Position numbers and translations under genes: made by a program | NCBI GenBank assembly: GCA_033065855.1 | Contig: JAVXUO010002587.1 | Location: 248,001 to 312,000 of the forward strand | Reading direction: 5' to 3' | DNA: 64,000 bases | Origin: Escallonia rubra | Lineage: Eukaryota; Streptophyta; Magnoliopsida; Escalloniales; Escalloniaceae | Shown here: one piece after another, positions 35,694 through 46,893 of the stretch | Numbering within the stretch: the stretch's first letter is position 1 | Layout of the letters: every line of letters begins with the position of its first letter | Notes under the pieces: model-generated | What the model was told of the DNA's origin: nothing | The model's input: only the letters and a program-made list of their open reading frames with translations | Database searches by the model: none

Positions 35694-36155
35694 GGTTTGT
35701 TGCCCGATAGCCGGTTGTGTTTGTTTTGGTTTGTTCCCTGGGTTTTTCGGTTGCCGTGTTTTGGGGGTGGCAAGGTCGGTAAAATATGGTGACCCATGCA
35801 AGCTTTACATCCTCTTCATTTTGCGCTGCGATTCCTTTGATTATCGAGTTCACCTTCGATTTTCGTAGGGCTACGTAATTGTACTTCCTCATTGTAATCT
35901 TTGTATGTTTTTGTTGTTGTTTATAATCTGTAGGCCTACACATATTACTTTAAGTTAGGCTGAAGTGTAGGATATGCTCTGCTTCAGTTTAATTGTAATT
36001 AGTTTACGGTCTATAGGTTTGTGGTTTAATTTCTTGTATACTCTGAGTCACGAAATTGTCGTGACCTTCTCAGCCGTTTGGCAAAACCTTGTAATCGCTT
36101 CAAAGCGCTTTAATTTCAATGCTATTCTCATCTTTATCAAAAAAAAAAAAAAAAA
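35694..36155 (+). mobile_element. 5'-truncated LINE-type insertion with poly-A tail
   Basis: It ends in a run of about 17 As (to 36155) preceded by CTATTCTCATCTTTATC, a phrase common before the tails of plant LINEs. The insert is bracketed by direct repeats of CTTGTTTTGCTTT (35681-35693 and 36156-36168), extendable by up to three As. At 462 bp it has no domains, so it is a dead 3' fragment. The long clean duplication and intact A-run suggest a fairly recent event. Confidence 0.75.
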
Positions 36156-36168
36156 CTTGTTTTGCTTT

Positions 36169-37843
36169 ATTTGTTCATCTGACGGGAAACAATTATAAGG
36201 AACTAAAAATTTGTTGGCTCATGCTACAAATTAGGTACCTAAACACATTGTTTAAACTGACTTTTCTCATAACTACAAGCCTTTGACATAAATATTGGGG
36301 AAAAAAAAGTGATGTTTCATTTATCGTATAAATTTCTTCGTTTATCGTAGAAATTTCTTCGGCTCCAACCAAGATTGTAGTAAGAGGCTGCAACCACCAT
36401 ATCTCATGTAGCAACAACTAATGATATTTTAAGATCGTTAGAAGTGTTTAATTGGCGATGCTAAAAGAAGTCCGCTAAAATTTTTGGTTGAAAGTTTTTG
36501 TAAACGCAATTAACAATATCTAGTGATTGTTTATTTTTTTCTAGAGAGGAAATTGTAGCCTTTTGATATAACCCCGGTTGTTGCAAACATTAATCAATCA
36601 CATACACTAATTGGCAATAGGCTTGACCATACGTCTACGTGGTGCTTCATGTTAAAAGTCTGTAAATATGCCACGACACAGAATAGTCACCTAGAAGAAA
36701 GAGGGGGGACGGGTTGGGGGGACTTGCTTTGCCCTTTTGGAGTGTCCAAAAGAAGGTGAAGAGAGTTTTGTTTTTCGTTCTTAGTATGTACTGTCATAGA
36801 TTATGTTGATCCAAATTCTATTGATGTACATATTGATGTTGGCAGTGTTTCCGACGATGGTCAAGGTCGGAAAATCTTTCGCTGATTGGTTTAGTCGCAT
36901 CAATGACACACGAAGGAAGGAACTCACATCACTTATTGTATGTTGTTTATCTAGGGATTGAAGGTTCTTCGCGGGTTAGGTATGCCGCGAAGGAAGGTGG
37001 TGTTCAGTATTCAAGTCAATAAATAAACTTATTGACTATTGTGTTAAATTTCCTCGCCATGGTCGGGAATTTTGGAAGAGGCTTCTCAATTTGTTTTTCT
37101 TTTGCAATTATTGAAAAGCTTGTTGTCACTAGGTGGAGCTCGAAATTGCACGATAACTTTTTAGTGCAACTAATCTGGCGATGCACCTTGAAGGTATCCG
37201 CGTTGCAAACCTAACTAATTTTGGGTTATTTTGGTGACGAGACTACTACCACTTTTCGTATTATCATTCCTCACTCTGTTGCTTTGTCGACGACGGTTGC
37301 TTTCTTGGTTGTTGAGCTTATGATGAGGTTTTGTTGGCCCTAATTTGCCTTAAAAGTAAATCAAGTGTGCTGTTATTCGTGTAGGTTTTGCTTCTCCATT
37401 ATCATAAACAAAATAATCTCTTGTTTATCAACAAAAACAAATAGAAAAGCACAAAAGCAACCATGCAAGTAAAATGGCATGGTGAACCAACTTACAAATC
37501 AACATCAAATCCAACATTCTTTTATTTTTAGAATAACCAGAATTACGATATATATGGCCCGTCGACATAGACATTCAAAAATCTAACATAATCGAGTTGA
37601 TGAAGTATGCTACAAGCCCCAGACGAGAGGAAAACGGTGAGCTAGAAAATAATTATAAGGGGGCGAGTATTATATATAAAAGAGAAATAGAAGCATAAAC
37701 TGTCCTCGTCAAACGTGACGCAAAATCTCGTGAACTTTGGAAGATGAGGTTTTGTGAAAAATAACTTGTTTAGAAAAATGAGAGATGTTTGTCCCTCGAG
37801 TTTCTTCTTAGATGAACACCTAAAAAAATGCAAAAGGAAAAAA
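36169..37843. other. Intergenic DNA, nothing recognised
   Basis: No supported gene or clear transposon end. A G-rich stretch occurs near 36700-36722. Confidence 0.45.
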
Positions 37844-38331
37844 CTGTTTGACAGAGCTTTTTTTTTTGGTTTTAAGTTTTTAAAGTGCAGTTTAAAATTT
37901 TTTTTTTTTACAAAAACAAATAGGTTTTCGATAACCCCTTTTTTTTTTTGGTGTCTGGTAATCCTTTTTATTTTGATTTTTTTTTTTGTGGTGGTTTGCA
38001 GTAGCGGTGGTGGGGCGTAGCTGTGGTCGACGACAGTGGCTGTGGGCGGTGGTGGCTGGAGGTGGCTGCCGCCCGGTGGTGGTTGCCGACGACCAGAGGT
38101 GGCTGTCTGGCGAAGGTGGTGGCCACCGCCCATCGCCGCCCGGCGGTGGGTGAGTTGTGGTGGAGGTCTCAAAATTTATTTTTTTAAAATGAAAACAAAA
38201 AGAGCTTTTTCCTCTTTTTTTTTTACTCTACAATTTAAAAAGCCACTTTTTAAATTGAAAAAAAAATGTTACCGAACACTCCTAATTTTTCTAATTTTTA
38301 AAATTGAAAAAAAAAATTACCGTGTCAAACG
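37844..38331. mobile_element. MITE-like element with GTGGTGG-rich core
   Basis: The left part CTGTTTGACAGAGCTT and the complement of the right part CCGTTTGACACGGTAA form degenerate inverted repeats. The core has GTGGTGGTTTGCAGTAGCGG and GTGGGGCGTAG, shared with 57786-58136 and 22695-22905, so this is a dispersed family. The T-rich flanks and G-rich core give spurious frames on both strands. Target duplication not seen. Confidence 0.45.
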
Positions 38332-39378
38332 GCCCCTTATTTTCCCCTTTCAACTCCTACAATTGGCAAGATGTTTAAGGACGAAATTTTGAAAGTTCAA
38401 AGAGCACAACTATTAAGACTTCCGAAATCAATTTAGTGCAGAGGTGTCAATTTGTCAAAAGAAACTGCGGACAATCGGAAAAACTTTTATAAATAAATAA
38501 AAATGCGACATAGTTATTATTTTCCGCTTTGATTTGTTATAATTGCTACATAATATTTGTCAAACACCTTCCAAATATGGAGTTCAGACAAAATTAGTAT
38601 TTTGACCATGACAAAAGAGATTCTTACTTCAAAAAGTCTATTCATCTTACAAAACCAACATTCGAAAAGTTCTTCTCCCTTGTTATTTTACGATCTTTTA
38701 CTGTTTGCTGCCCAGATCCGTGCTTACTTGTTTTTAGTGCATACCTTCAATGTCTAAGTTTGAATACTTGCGACTATTATGCCAATACTCTACTCAGAGG
38801 CTACTCCTAGCCTGATTTCTGATCGAAAAACATGCTCAAGAGAGAGAAATCTACAAGGTATAAAAACCGATCTCAATCTCTCTATATGGTCAATATGGAA
38901 CACTAACATCGGCTGATATTTGATTAATCATTTCTCATTAAGGTAAACGAATGACTCGTTTTGTCTTGCTCCCAAGTTAACGAGGTGATCAATACAGTGG
39001 TTGGCTTCTCTCCTGCATGAGTTATTGATTTGTCTGCAGTTTTCTACACGACCACTCATGAGGTGATATTGTATTCCTTGGTCCATGATCAAATGAAGTG
39101 TATGAGCTTTATTTTCACAGGAACACTTGTTTGCATTGCATCACCATTATCTCTAACACAAACTCGGTGCCTTCTCCAAGTGTCGAAGGAGAGCATTATC
39201 CTAACAGAATACACCTCCCAAGGCAGACACAAACTTCAAAAACAACCCATATCTCCAGCTTATCAAGACCAACCGCCACAATTTATCATCTGACGCACAT
39301 AAAGCCAATTGCATTCACTAAGTACACACCTCAACGACGACACTCTCAGTACCTATCCACTGCCCTTCTCTTCCCCTT
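38332..39378. other. Intergenic and malate synthase promoter region
   Basis: No separate gene is supported. The first of these bases flank the MITE-like element; the last several hundred precede the malate synthase TATA box. Confidence 0.45.
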
Positions 39379-39385
39379 TATATAT
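39379..39385 (+). promoter_or_regulatory. Probable TATA box of malate synthase
   Basis: TATATAT within CCCTTTATATATTTT lies 79 nt upstream of the ATG, which would place transcription start near 39410 and give a leader of about 50 nt. Confidence 0.6.
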
Positions 39386-39457
39386 TTTTTGCCACCCCTA
39401 TTCACATCTCACACCTTCTCAAAACACAGAAAGAGACCAACTTGCACCAGCAAGAAA

Positions 39458-42400
39458 ATGATGGAGTTAGGGACTAATGGGTACGCTGCACCCGCGGCAG
39501 GAAGAAAGGGTGGTGCGGCTTATGATGTTCCTGAGGGAGTTGACATCAGGGGAAGATATGATGCGGAGTTTGCTAAGATTCTTACTAGGGATGCTTTGCA
39601 GTTTGTTGCTGATCTGCAGAGGGAGTTCAGGAACCATATCAAGTATGCAATGGAGTGTCGAAAGGAGGCTAAGATGAGGTATAACAATGGGGGGTTGCCG
39701 GGGTTTGATCCGGCAACGAGGTACGTTAGAGAAGGGGAGTGGGATTGTGCTCCGGTTCCGCCGGCTGTTGCCGATCGGATGGTGGAGATTACTGGTCCGA
39801 CGGAGCGGAAGATGGTCATCAATGCACTCAACTCGGGGGCCAAGGTTTTCATGGTAAGTATGCTATTTGGTCTTGTTTTACAACGTAATAAGCTTGTGTC
39901 TGTTAATGCTATGCTAAAGCACTAAAATGAGGTGACGCTGCTTTGGATGGCCAGACTGTGTAGCATGATTTGATTATTGAAGGCTGTAAATGTAAGGCAT
40001 AATTAGGAAAAGAATGAAAGTTGTCACGATGAACTTCATTCACTTTTGAGCCTAGTAGCTAGTATGCTGATCAACTAAGAAAAGAACCCAGTCCTCCTGA
40101 AGTCGCAAATTCATTATAGGTTCTAGGAAGAGAATGAGCGCGAAAAGTGGCGCACATTCGCACAGGCACACACACGCTGTACCACTATTACCTCAAACGA
40201 GAGGTAATGTTATGCTTTCTAAACTTGTATCCCGGTTTGACTCCCAAATGGGGCAAACTATGAGTCAACTAATTTATAACACATGCTACTATTTTTTAAT
40301 GCAAGAATTATAGATGTGGAACCTCGTTTGAGAGTCAAAATTGGAATTAATTTTGAAAAATTAGCACCACTCCAAAGGAATCAAAACGAAAACTGTTTTA
40401 TCTATAAAAGCATAAATCGCAAATAGTTAAATGTAGGACACCCTAACTTACCATTTGTACTAACCTCCTCCCTCTGAAGTTGGACCGTACTCCAGAAGCT
40501 GAATCTCAAATGTCTATTAGCTATACTAGAAGGAGGAGCAAGAAGAATGTCAGACACAAGAATGACCAAATCAACCAAATTGAGTGATCTCAAATATTTT
40601 CCAAAATGAAACTATACCATCATGTGTCCAATTGCAGAATAAACCAATAGTAAGATAAAATAGCAAGTACGAGGTTAAGAAAAACTGCTCAAGTATGCGG
40701 ACGTCAGCCTGCAAAAGTAGCTAGTAAACTGCAAAAGAAAGCAATACTGACATTCATGGCAGGGATCTAGTCAAAATGATAGGAATCGATGTAAACCAAG
40801 TAACAGAAGTATGCATTAGGCAATTAGCACTCCAGTGAATGTGGATAATCTGCAAATATGTTTACTTGTGCTTCTTGGAATTCCGAAGTCCCGCTCCACT
40901 AAGAAAAAATAACTGAAAGCTCCCTTTTTAATAGGCTGATTTTGAAGATGCACTCTCACCAAGTTGGGAGAACCTTATAAGAGGGCATGTTAACTTGAAA
41001 GATGCTGTTGATGGAACTATAAGCTTCCACGACAAGGCTAGGAACAGGGTTTACAAACTCAATGATCAAACAGCAAAGCTATTCGTCCGCCCAAGAGGTT
41101 GGCACCTACCAGAGGCCCACATCTTCATTGATGGGGAGCCTGCAACTGGTTGCCTTGTAGATTTTGGCCTTTACTTCTACCACAACTTTGCAGCATTCCG
41201 CCGTACTCAAGGTGCAGGTTCTGGGCCTTTCTTCTATCTCCCAAAGATGGAGCATTCGAGGTACGAAAGTCTGAGTTTAAGTTTGTGAAAAATTACTCGA
41301 GGGTTCTGCATTCTTGTATTTACAATACCACTCCCGTTAGAACTTCTACCATCAAGGACATTATGGAAAGAATCAGCACCCAACTTTTCACATGTATCAT
41401 TAGCAAGCAAGATAATGGTTCCATTTACCCCATTACAAAAATTCACCTTAACAACATGAAGTTGCACCGACTGCTGTTGACCTTATGTGTTGACTGTTCA
41501 CTTCTATTTGCCACCTACATAAAGTTAACTTGTTAAATTGGTTTGTATATGGTCTTATGTTTTGGCAGGGAAGCTAAAATATGGAACAGCGTATTCGAGA
41601 GGGCAGAGAAAATGGCTGGAATAGAAAACGGAAGCATCAGAGCTACTGTTCTAATCGAAACACTTCCAGCTGTCTTTCAAATGGATGAAATCCTCTATGA
41701 ACTAAGAGATCACTCTGTTGGTCTGAATTGTGGCAGATGGGACTACATATTTAGCTATGTAAAGACTTTCCAGGCTCACCCTGATCGCCTGCTACCAGAC
41801 AGGGTTCTAGTTGGCATGAACCAGCACTTCATGAGAAGTTACTCAGATCTTCTCATCAGGACCTGCCACAGGCGTGGTGTGCATGCCATGGGAGGCATGG
41901 TATGCAGTTCTTCTTGACCTTGTGCATTACTAGACTAGCTTATAGCCTCCTCATGAATATTTAGCGGCATATATATAGGTGTGCATGCTTATTAAGGATT
42001 GACCATGTATGATATGCATTAGCTAAACCAGCATCAAAATTGGCTAACTGATTAACGTCATAGTAAACTTAACAGGAAAAGTCAAATAGCACACAAATCA
42101 CAATATAAATTTGAGAGTTGGAATTATCAGAATGTATGAGTTGCAATACGTTGGAAAACACCAGAACCATACCCTGACCAATAATTAACGATAAAGAAGA
42201 CATAACGAAAATGAAGAACATGCGTTTTTTAAGGACAACTTGCAAGGTACCAACTATCAGGTTCAATACTAATGCCAACTCTTAATTTTCAAACAGGCAG
42301 CTCAAATTCCGATCAGGGACGATCCGGTGGCAAATGAGGCAGCACTGGAACTGGTGAGGAAGGACAAACAGAGAGAGGTAAGGGCAGGTCATGATGGAAC

Positions 42401-42953
42401 CTGGGCTGCGCACCCTGGATTGATCCCAGCTATCATGGAAGTCTTCACAAACAACATGAGGAATTCCCCTCACCAAATCCACTCCATGAAGCGAGAAGAT
42501 GCCGCAAACGTGACTGAAGAAGATCTCATCCAGAAGCCTGTAGGGGTCCGAACCATGGAAGGCCTTAGACTCAACACCCGTGTGGGAATCCAGTACTTGG
42601 CAGCGTGGCTCACTGGAACAGGGTCTGTCCCTCTTTACCACCTTATGGAGGATGCTGCTACAGCTGAGATAAGCAGGGTTCAAAACTGGCAGTGGTTGAA
42701 ATATGGAGTGGAATTGGACGGAGATGGGCTTGGGTTGAAGGTGAACTTAGACCTCTTTGGGAGGGTGGTTGAAGAAGAGATGGCTAGGATTGAGAGAGAA
42801 GTTGGTCAGGAAAGGTTCAAGAAAGGAATGTACAAGGAAGCCCGCAAAATATTCACTCGCCAATGCACGGCCCCAATGTTGGATGATTTTCTCACCCTAG
42901 ATGCCTACAACCGAATTGTCATCCATCACCCCAAGGGATTGTCCAAGCTCTGA
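39458..42953 (+). CDS. MLS: Malate synthase, glyoxysomal
   Basis: Four exons: 39458-39853, 40935-41260, 41569-41899 and 42297-42953. The joined length is 1710 bp (569 residues), matching the ~567 of plant enzymes. All introns are GT-AG. It condenses glyoxylate with acetyl-CoA to malate in the glyoxylate cycle, letting germinating seeds turn fatty acids into sugar. The PROSITE malate synthase signature is present as [16 protein letters not shown] at about residues 287-302. Other family blocks include [35 protein letters not shown], and [14 protein letters not shown] near the catalytic C-terminal region. The last three residues are SKL, a canonical PTS1 peroxisome/glyoxysome import signal. Translation could start at either of two adjacent ATGs (MMELG). 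No neighbouring isocitrate lyase is present; plant genes of this pathway are not clustered. Start and exon calls are well supported. Confidence 0.97.
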
Positions 42954-43912
42954 ACAGATTTTATCAAAATATCAGAATGGGCTTTTGCTGCTCTTGTTAA
43001 TCCTGGGTACTGTTTCTAGTCTGTGTCTATTTTGTGAGTACTGCTATTACTACTAGAATAAGAGCTCTCACTTTTCCAGCTTTCTTTGCTACTGTTCTAG
43101 CTTAAAAATGTACTGGATATGAAGATCTGAACTATTTTCTGCATGTAATTCTAGATCTTTTGCTGACTCCTTCCAAGTATGTGAAGTAGCGCACCCCATA
43201 TTTGAGATTCCTCGAGTATCAAATTGATGAACATCCCTCTATAAGGGATCTTTTTCTAGTAGAATGGTTCAACGATAAAATCAAACCTTTGACAAGTGTT
43301 GTACACGTTACTTTTAACAACAGAAAATCCAGTTTCAATGCTTTCCGAGTTGTGAACACAAAGTGGAACTAATCTGAGGTGGGGTAACACATTAAAATTT
43401 TAAAGGTAGTATCCTGTAGCTTTGCCTACATATAAAGTGACCGCTATGTCAACACAATAACTCTGAATGCCAAACTACAATCTTAACAGCTTCTTCTTTT
43501 TTAACCTATGAAGCACATTTATTCCTCATTGTTCCAGAGTACTTTGGTAAATTTTGGCGAGTACTATAAAAGAAAAACAATTGAGTGAGTGCACTAATTA
43601 AACCTGGCTTGCAGTTTGAATTATAATGCTTGTAATAAATCCATAATTTGTTAGTGGTGATTGGCACTTACCTCTCTAGTCTTGTGTGTAGTGGCTCTTT
43701 ACTCCATTTCACCAGCTCTGAAGTGTACTATTCATAATGTTAAACCAATCTCGTTAGAACCCAAGATTTAGGAATTACTTTCTCAATCCAAGAAATCTAA
43801 GAAGATGATGTAAGGAGCAGGTGGACTCGTGGGAAGGGTAATTTCTGGTCAAGCAGAGGAAACGGAAGGCAGTTAGGTCATATGAAGTTAGATTCCTAGG
43901 GCAAAAAGGGTA
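42954..43912. other. Malate synthase 3' flank
   Basis: No gene is supported. The last ~120 bases (about 43795-43912) are a diverged copy of the U6 3' flank seen at 45600-45730 (GGAGCAG, GGAAGG, GTTAGGTCAT correspond), part of the older U6 relic. Confidence 0.5.
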
Positions 43913-44014
43913 CAATTTTGGACCATTTCTCGTTTTTGTGTGTCATCCTTGCGAAGGGCCACTCTAATCTTCTCTGTATGGTTCCAATTTTACCGGATGT
44001 CCCCAAGGGGAGAC
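43913..44014 (-). pseudogene. U6 snRNA pseudogene
   Basis: On the minus strand this matches U6 along its whole length (CATCCGGTAAAATTGGAAC, ATACAGAGAAGATTAG, GGATGACACAC, GAGAAATGGTCC) but with many substitutions. The 5' stem has two extra bases, GCATGGCCCC has become GAGTGGCCC, and GCGCAAGG has become TCGCAAGG. The required oligo-T terminator is missing (AATTGTACC follows). There is no USE or TATA upstream, because homology to the other U6 units stops at the U6 5' end. The ACAGAGA box itself is intact. It is presumed not expressed. Confidence 0.88.
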
Positions 44015-44042
44015 CATAGCTGCTTCTCTTTGAATAGGAAAT

Positions 44043-44105
44043 TTCCCACTCAATAGATATATGTAGAAGATATTCCCACTCGAAGATATATATGTAGAAG
44101 ATAGA
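44043..44105. repeat. Imperfect 30-bp tandem duplication
   Basis: TTCCCACTC followed by A-rich spacer and GATATAT-GTAGAAGATA occurs twice, directly upstream of the U6 relic where a promoter would be expected. Confidence 0.65.
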
Positions 44106-44595
44106 CTAATGAAAGGTTTGGCTCCCTTATGCAGCAGACCCGACATCCATCATATACTCACCAGAAAACACCTCTTTCATGACAATTACCTGCTCTAGTG
44201 ACGAGAACTGTGATGTCTGCTCTTTCACACTAAGTTGAAGCTCGTGCCAAGATGACGAAAAATTCTACTTGGTCATAGGATTTTATGACAAAACTGATAC
44301 CTCGTACACATGTGTTCTCAGACATGTAACATTGAGCTGTATTTAGCATCAGCTATCATTAGAAAGTGTTTCTAAGTAACTTATGATCTTGTGAAACAAG
44401 TGGTACCAATTAGTCAACCTCATGCACAATCAGGCCCCTGAAACACTAAAAGCCAATGACGATTGCCAGATACCAGTGGAGGACAAAGGGAGACCACTAA
44501 ACTTTAAGGGGCACAACTGAATTCACAGATCAAAGCACCAGCATTCAAAAGTATACACTGGAGTAATTGATTTCATAGGCATCGTACCTTTCAAA

Positions 44596-45043
44596 TCATA
44601 TTGAATAATCCGACTCTTCGGAATCGCTTCTTTCAGGCTCCCCAGCATTTGTTCCAACCTCTGAAACATCCGCCTTAACCGAAGGTATCGGTGCAGCTTT
44701 CTTACCTTCTTCTAGCAAATCTTTCTCAACCCGCCGCACAACTTCAGGATTCAGGTCTGGCTCCCTACGAAATCTTCGCCTTCGAGCATCCCTGGTTGGA
44801 GGGGTGAGCCCATGCCGATATTCCACCACGCCAGGAGGAACACTATCACCCTCATTTTCTCTCACCATAATCATTTGACCGATGTCTGCAGTATGCTATG
44901 ACAAATGTGCCACTCCTCCCATCCGCAGAAAAACTCAAATCGGGCGATTTGTCTTCTAGGGACGAGGAATTCTCAGAATTCGGAAGGTCTTCTATCCTCC
45001 CGGCAAGAGAGGGTGGTACCCTGAGTATAAACTGCTCCTCCAT
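44596..45043 (-). pseudogene. TAF7 pseudogene (inverted copy)
   Basis: The start MEEQFILRVPPSLAGRIEDL is preserved, with a few substitutions relative to the intact gene (L to P in EDL-LNS and in KS-LDL, T to I near the C-terminus). After GTFVI, 86 bases of the intact copy (28046-28131) are replaced by three (44893-44895), a net loss of 83 bp. This shifts the frame, so translation ends about 20 codons later. The lost part encodes GGDRFSASLLDLPCVVES and the following residues, the conserved core of the TAFII55 domain. Downstream the original frame continues to the same acidic tail. A start at IMIMVRENE would make only a 92-residue tail without the core. Probably non-functional as TAF7. Confidence 0.9.
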
Positions 45044-45731
45044 GGCTGTAGACAAGAAGATACCAAATATGGCTAAGAAGATGCATCAAAGCATAACACT
45101 TCAATATTCGTACAGCAACATACCTCAAAGCGTTATAGGCCTAACAGCTGTACAACCGGAAAAGCTTTCGGTCATGAAGCAAAAAGGTAAAAAACACCTA
45201 ATCCGCCATAAAAGAAAGAGCTTGCTTAGTTTCCTATCTTTGCCGAAACCCAATGTAGCTGGGAAAATATAAAGAGAGGAACATGTTGTTTGGTGGGAAC
45301 ACTATCCCCGGGCAAGCAATATGGTCGGAGGAGATTCGAATTACTGGCACTTTGGCACCCTAAATGCCTTGATTGGTGACTAAATCTCCTTCATATAGCT
45401 GAAATTTTGTCGATGCCATAGGAGGCGAGCTGTATACAGCAATCAAGCATCTTCTCTCTAGCTGATGTACTCGATATTTCAAAACAAAACTGTCAATTAT
45501 TACCTGCTTTACCGATAATCAAAGAGAGCGAAGAAGCAACCTCGCCCGTACCCTAGATTTTGGGAGATTTTTACTTCGCAATTGAACAGATTTTAGAAGA
45601 TCATAAAGGAAAAGGAGCAGCCGCAGCTGGGCTCGCGGGAGGGGGTATTTCGGGGCAAGCATAGGAAACGTTGGGGCAGTTAAGTCATTTCGGTCCTAAA
45701 CAGCAAGGGCAGAATGGGGAAGAAAGAAAAA

Positions 45732-45781
45732 AAAATTTGGACCATTTCTCGATTTGTGCGTGTCATCCTTGCGCAGGGGCC

Positions 45782-45813
<32 letters not shown>

Positions 45814-45833
45814 TCGGATGTCCCCGAGGGGAC
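45732..45833 (-). ncRNA. U6: U6 spliceosomal snRNA, copy 2
   Basis: The sequence matches copy 1 at 27129-27230 over the whole RNA: 5' stem GTCCCCTCGGGGACATCCG, ACAGAGA box, AGATTAGCATGGCCCCTGCG, and ATGGTCCAAATTTTT followed by an extended T run on the minus strand. USE and TATA are conserved at the same spacing (45887-45897 and 45857-45862). This copy should be as competent as copy 1, unlike its TAF7 neighbour. It is transcribed towards the TAF7 pseudogene, preserving the U6-then-TAF7 order of arm 1. Confidence 0.95.
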
Positions 45834-45856
45834 ACTCCTACCACGTGAGCCGCAGG

Positions 45857-45862
45857 TTATAA
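45857..45862 (-). promoter_or_regulatory. TATA box of U6 copy 2
   Basis: TTATAA at the same distance from the U6 start as in copy 1. Confidence 0.88.
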
Positions 45863-45886
45863 ACTCTTCTTTGGTTCAGCTTCTGT

Positions 45887-45897
45887 CCAATGTGGGA
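45887..45897 (-). promoter_or_regulatory. USE of U6 copy 2
   Basis: On the minus strand it reads TCCCACATTGG, identical to copy 1, separated from the TATA box by 24 nt. Confidence 0.88.
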
Positions 45898-46893
45898 ACT
45901 TGGTTGAAACTTAGTCTGAAGAGACGGTTCAGGCACCTAATTATCCGCTTCATATCTGACCAATTTCTGTCAAATCAGATGGAGATAAAGTACCCATTCT
46001 CGAGAATTGTACCCAGATTTGTGATCTGAAGCTTTCGCACAAGTGTATCGTCAAATCAAAGGGCACTAAAGGGCGTTCTCTTCACCGTGACCATCATCAT
46101 TGAATGGTTAAATATACCAGAGCCAAACCTTTTAGTCTGTGAGACCTATGCCTGCTACTTTTATGAGGCTTAACTGGCGATCACACCCTACAGAATCATC
46201 AAATGAGACTACACCATCCTCATCAACTTAGACTCTGATCTCATTCTGCAGACTAGCCATAGGAGTTGCCAGTTCTCATTCCCAAGTCCCAGTAGAAAAA
46301 AAATTTGTCCCATCACCATTTCTATGTATGCACACCCTGGGAGTTCAGCAGTGTACCTGCCCTGAGAATTAAACCAGTGTTGATTACTCCACACATTTTG
46401 GTTAAACATGCTGTAGTCTAAGGGCTCGAGGTTAAGCTAGACTGAGAGTCACTGCCACAACACTGTAGATGGCTTTGTAAGTGCTAATGATAATGAGTTC
46501 CAGGGCTCGGATCTGCAATTAGCACCGCAACTTATTTAATTTAATCAATTTGAATCACCAATCCCAGTAATCTGAATTTAAAAGCTGTGGCTCAAAGCCT
46601 CAAACCAGTTCATTGCAAGCAATGCAGACGCCATCACAAGTGTTTCTGCTAATTGGTATTGCTAGTTAAGTTGAGTTGATCAGAGTGATGTGAACTGTAG
46701 CTAGGAAGCAATTTAACACCTAAATGTATAGGTGAACAGCATGAATATTGACAATGTAAACAAATTACACAAGTTCATAGGATCGACATTAAAATGGTGG
46801 AAGGTTATCTGGTTTCTATACATATTCCTAAATGTGCATTTATTTTATGGATGGTAAGAGAGGAGCTCCACGAACATAAGATAAAAGCAAGGG

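Larger units (their letters stand above)
44203..46893 (-). repeat. Inverted segmental duplication, arm 2
   Basis: Reverse-complement copy of 26145-28826. It contains a normal-looking U6 with promoter and a TAF7 copy broken by an 83-bp net deletion. The part matching 26620-28826 is near-identical. The distal part (about 46340-46893) is clearly more diverged and has extra sequence around 46360-46500. Confidence 0.9.

Noticed and set aside
37642-38172. 176-codon minus-strand frame
   Set aside because: Spans the T-rich arms and G-rich core of a MITE-like repeat; similar false frames occur on the other strand.
44898-45272. 124-codon plus-strand frame opposite the TAF7 pseudogene
   Set aside because: Antisense shadow of the TAF7 copy; a similar shadow exists opposite the intact gene.
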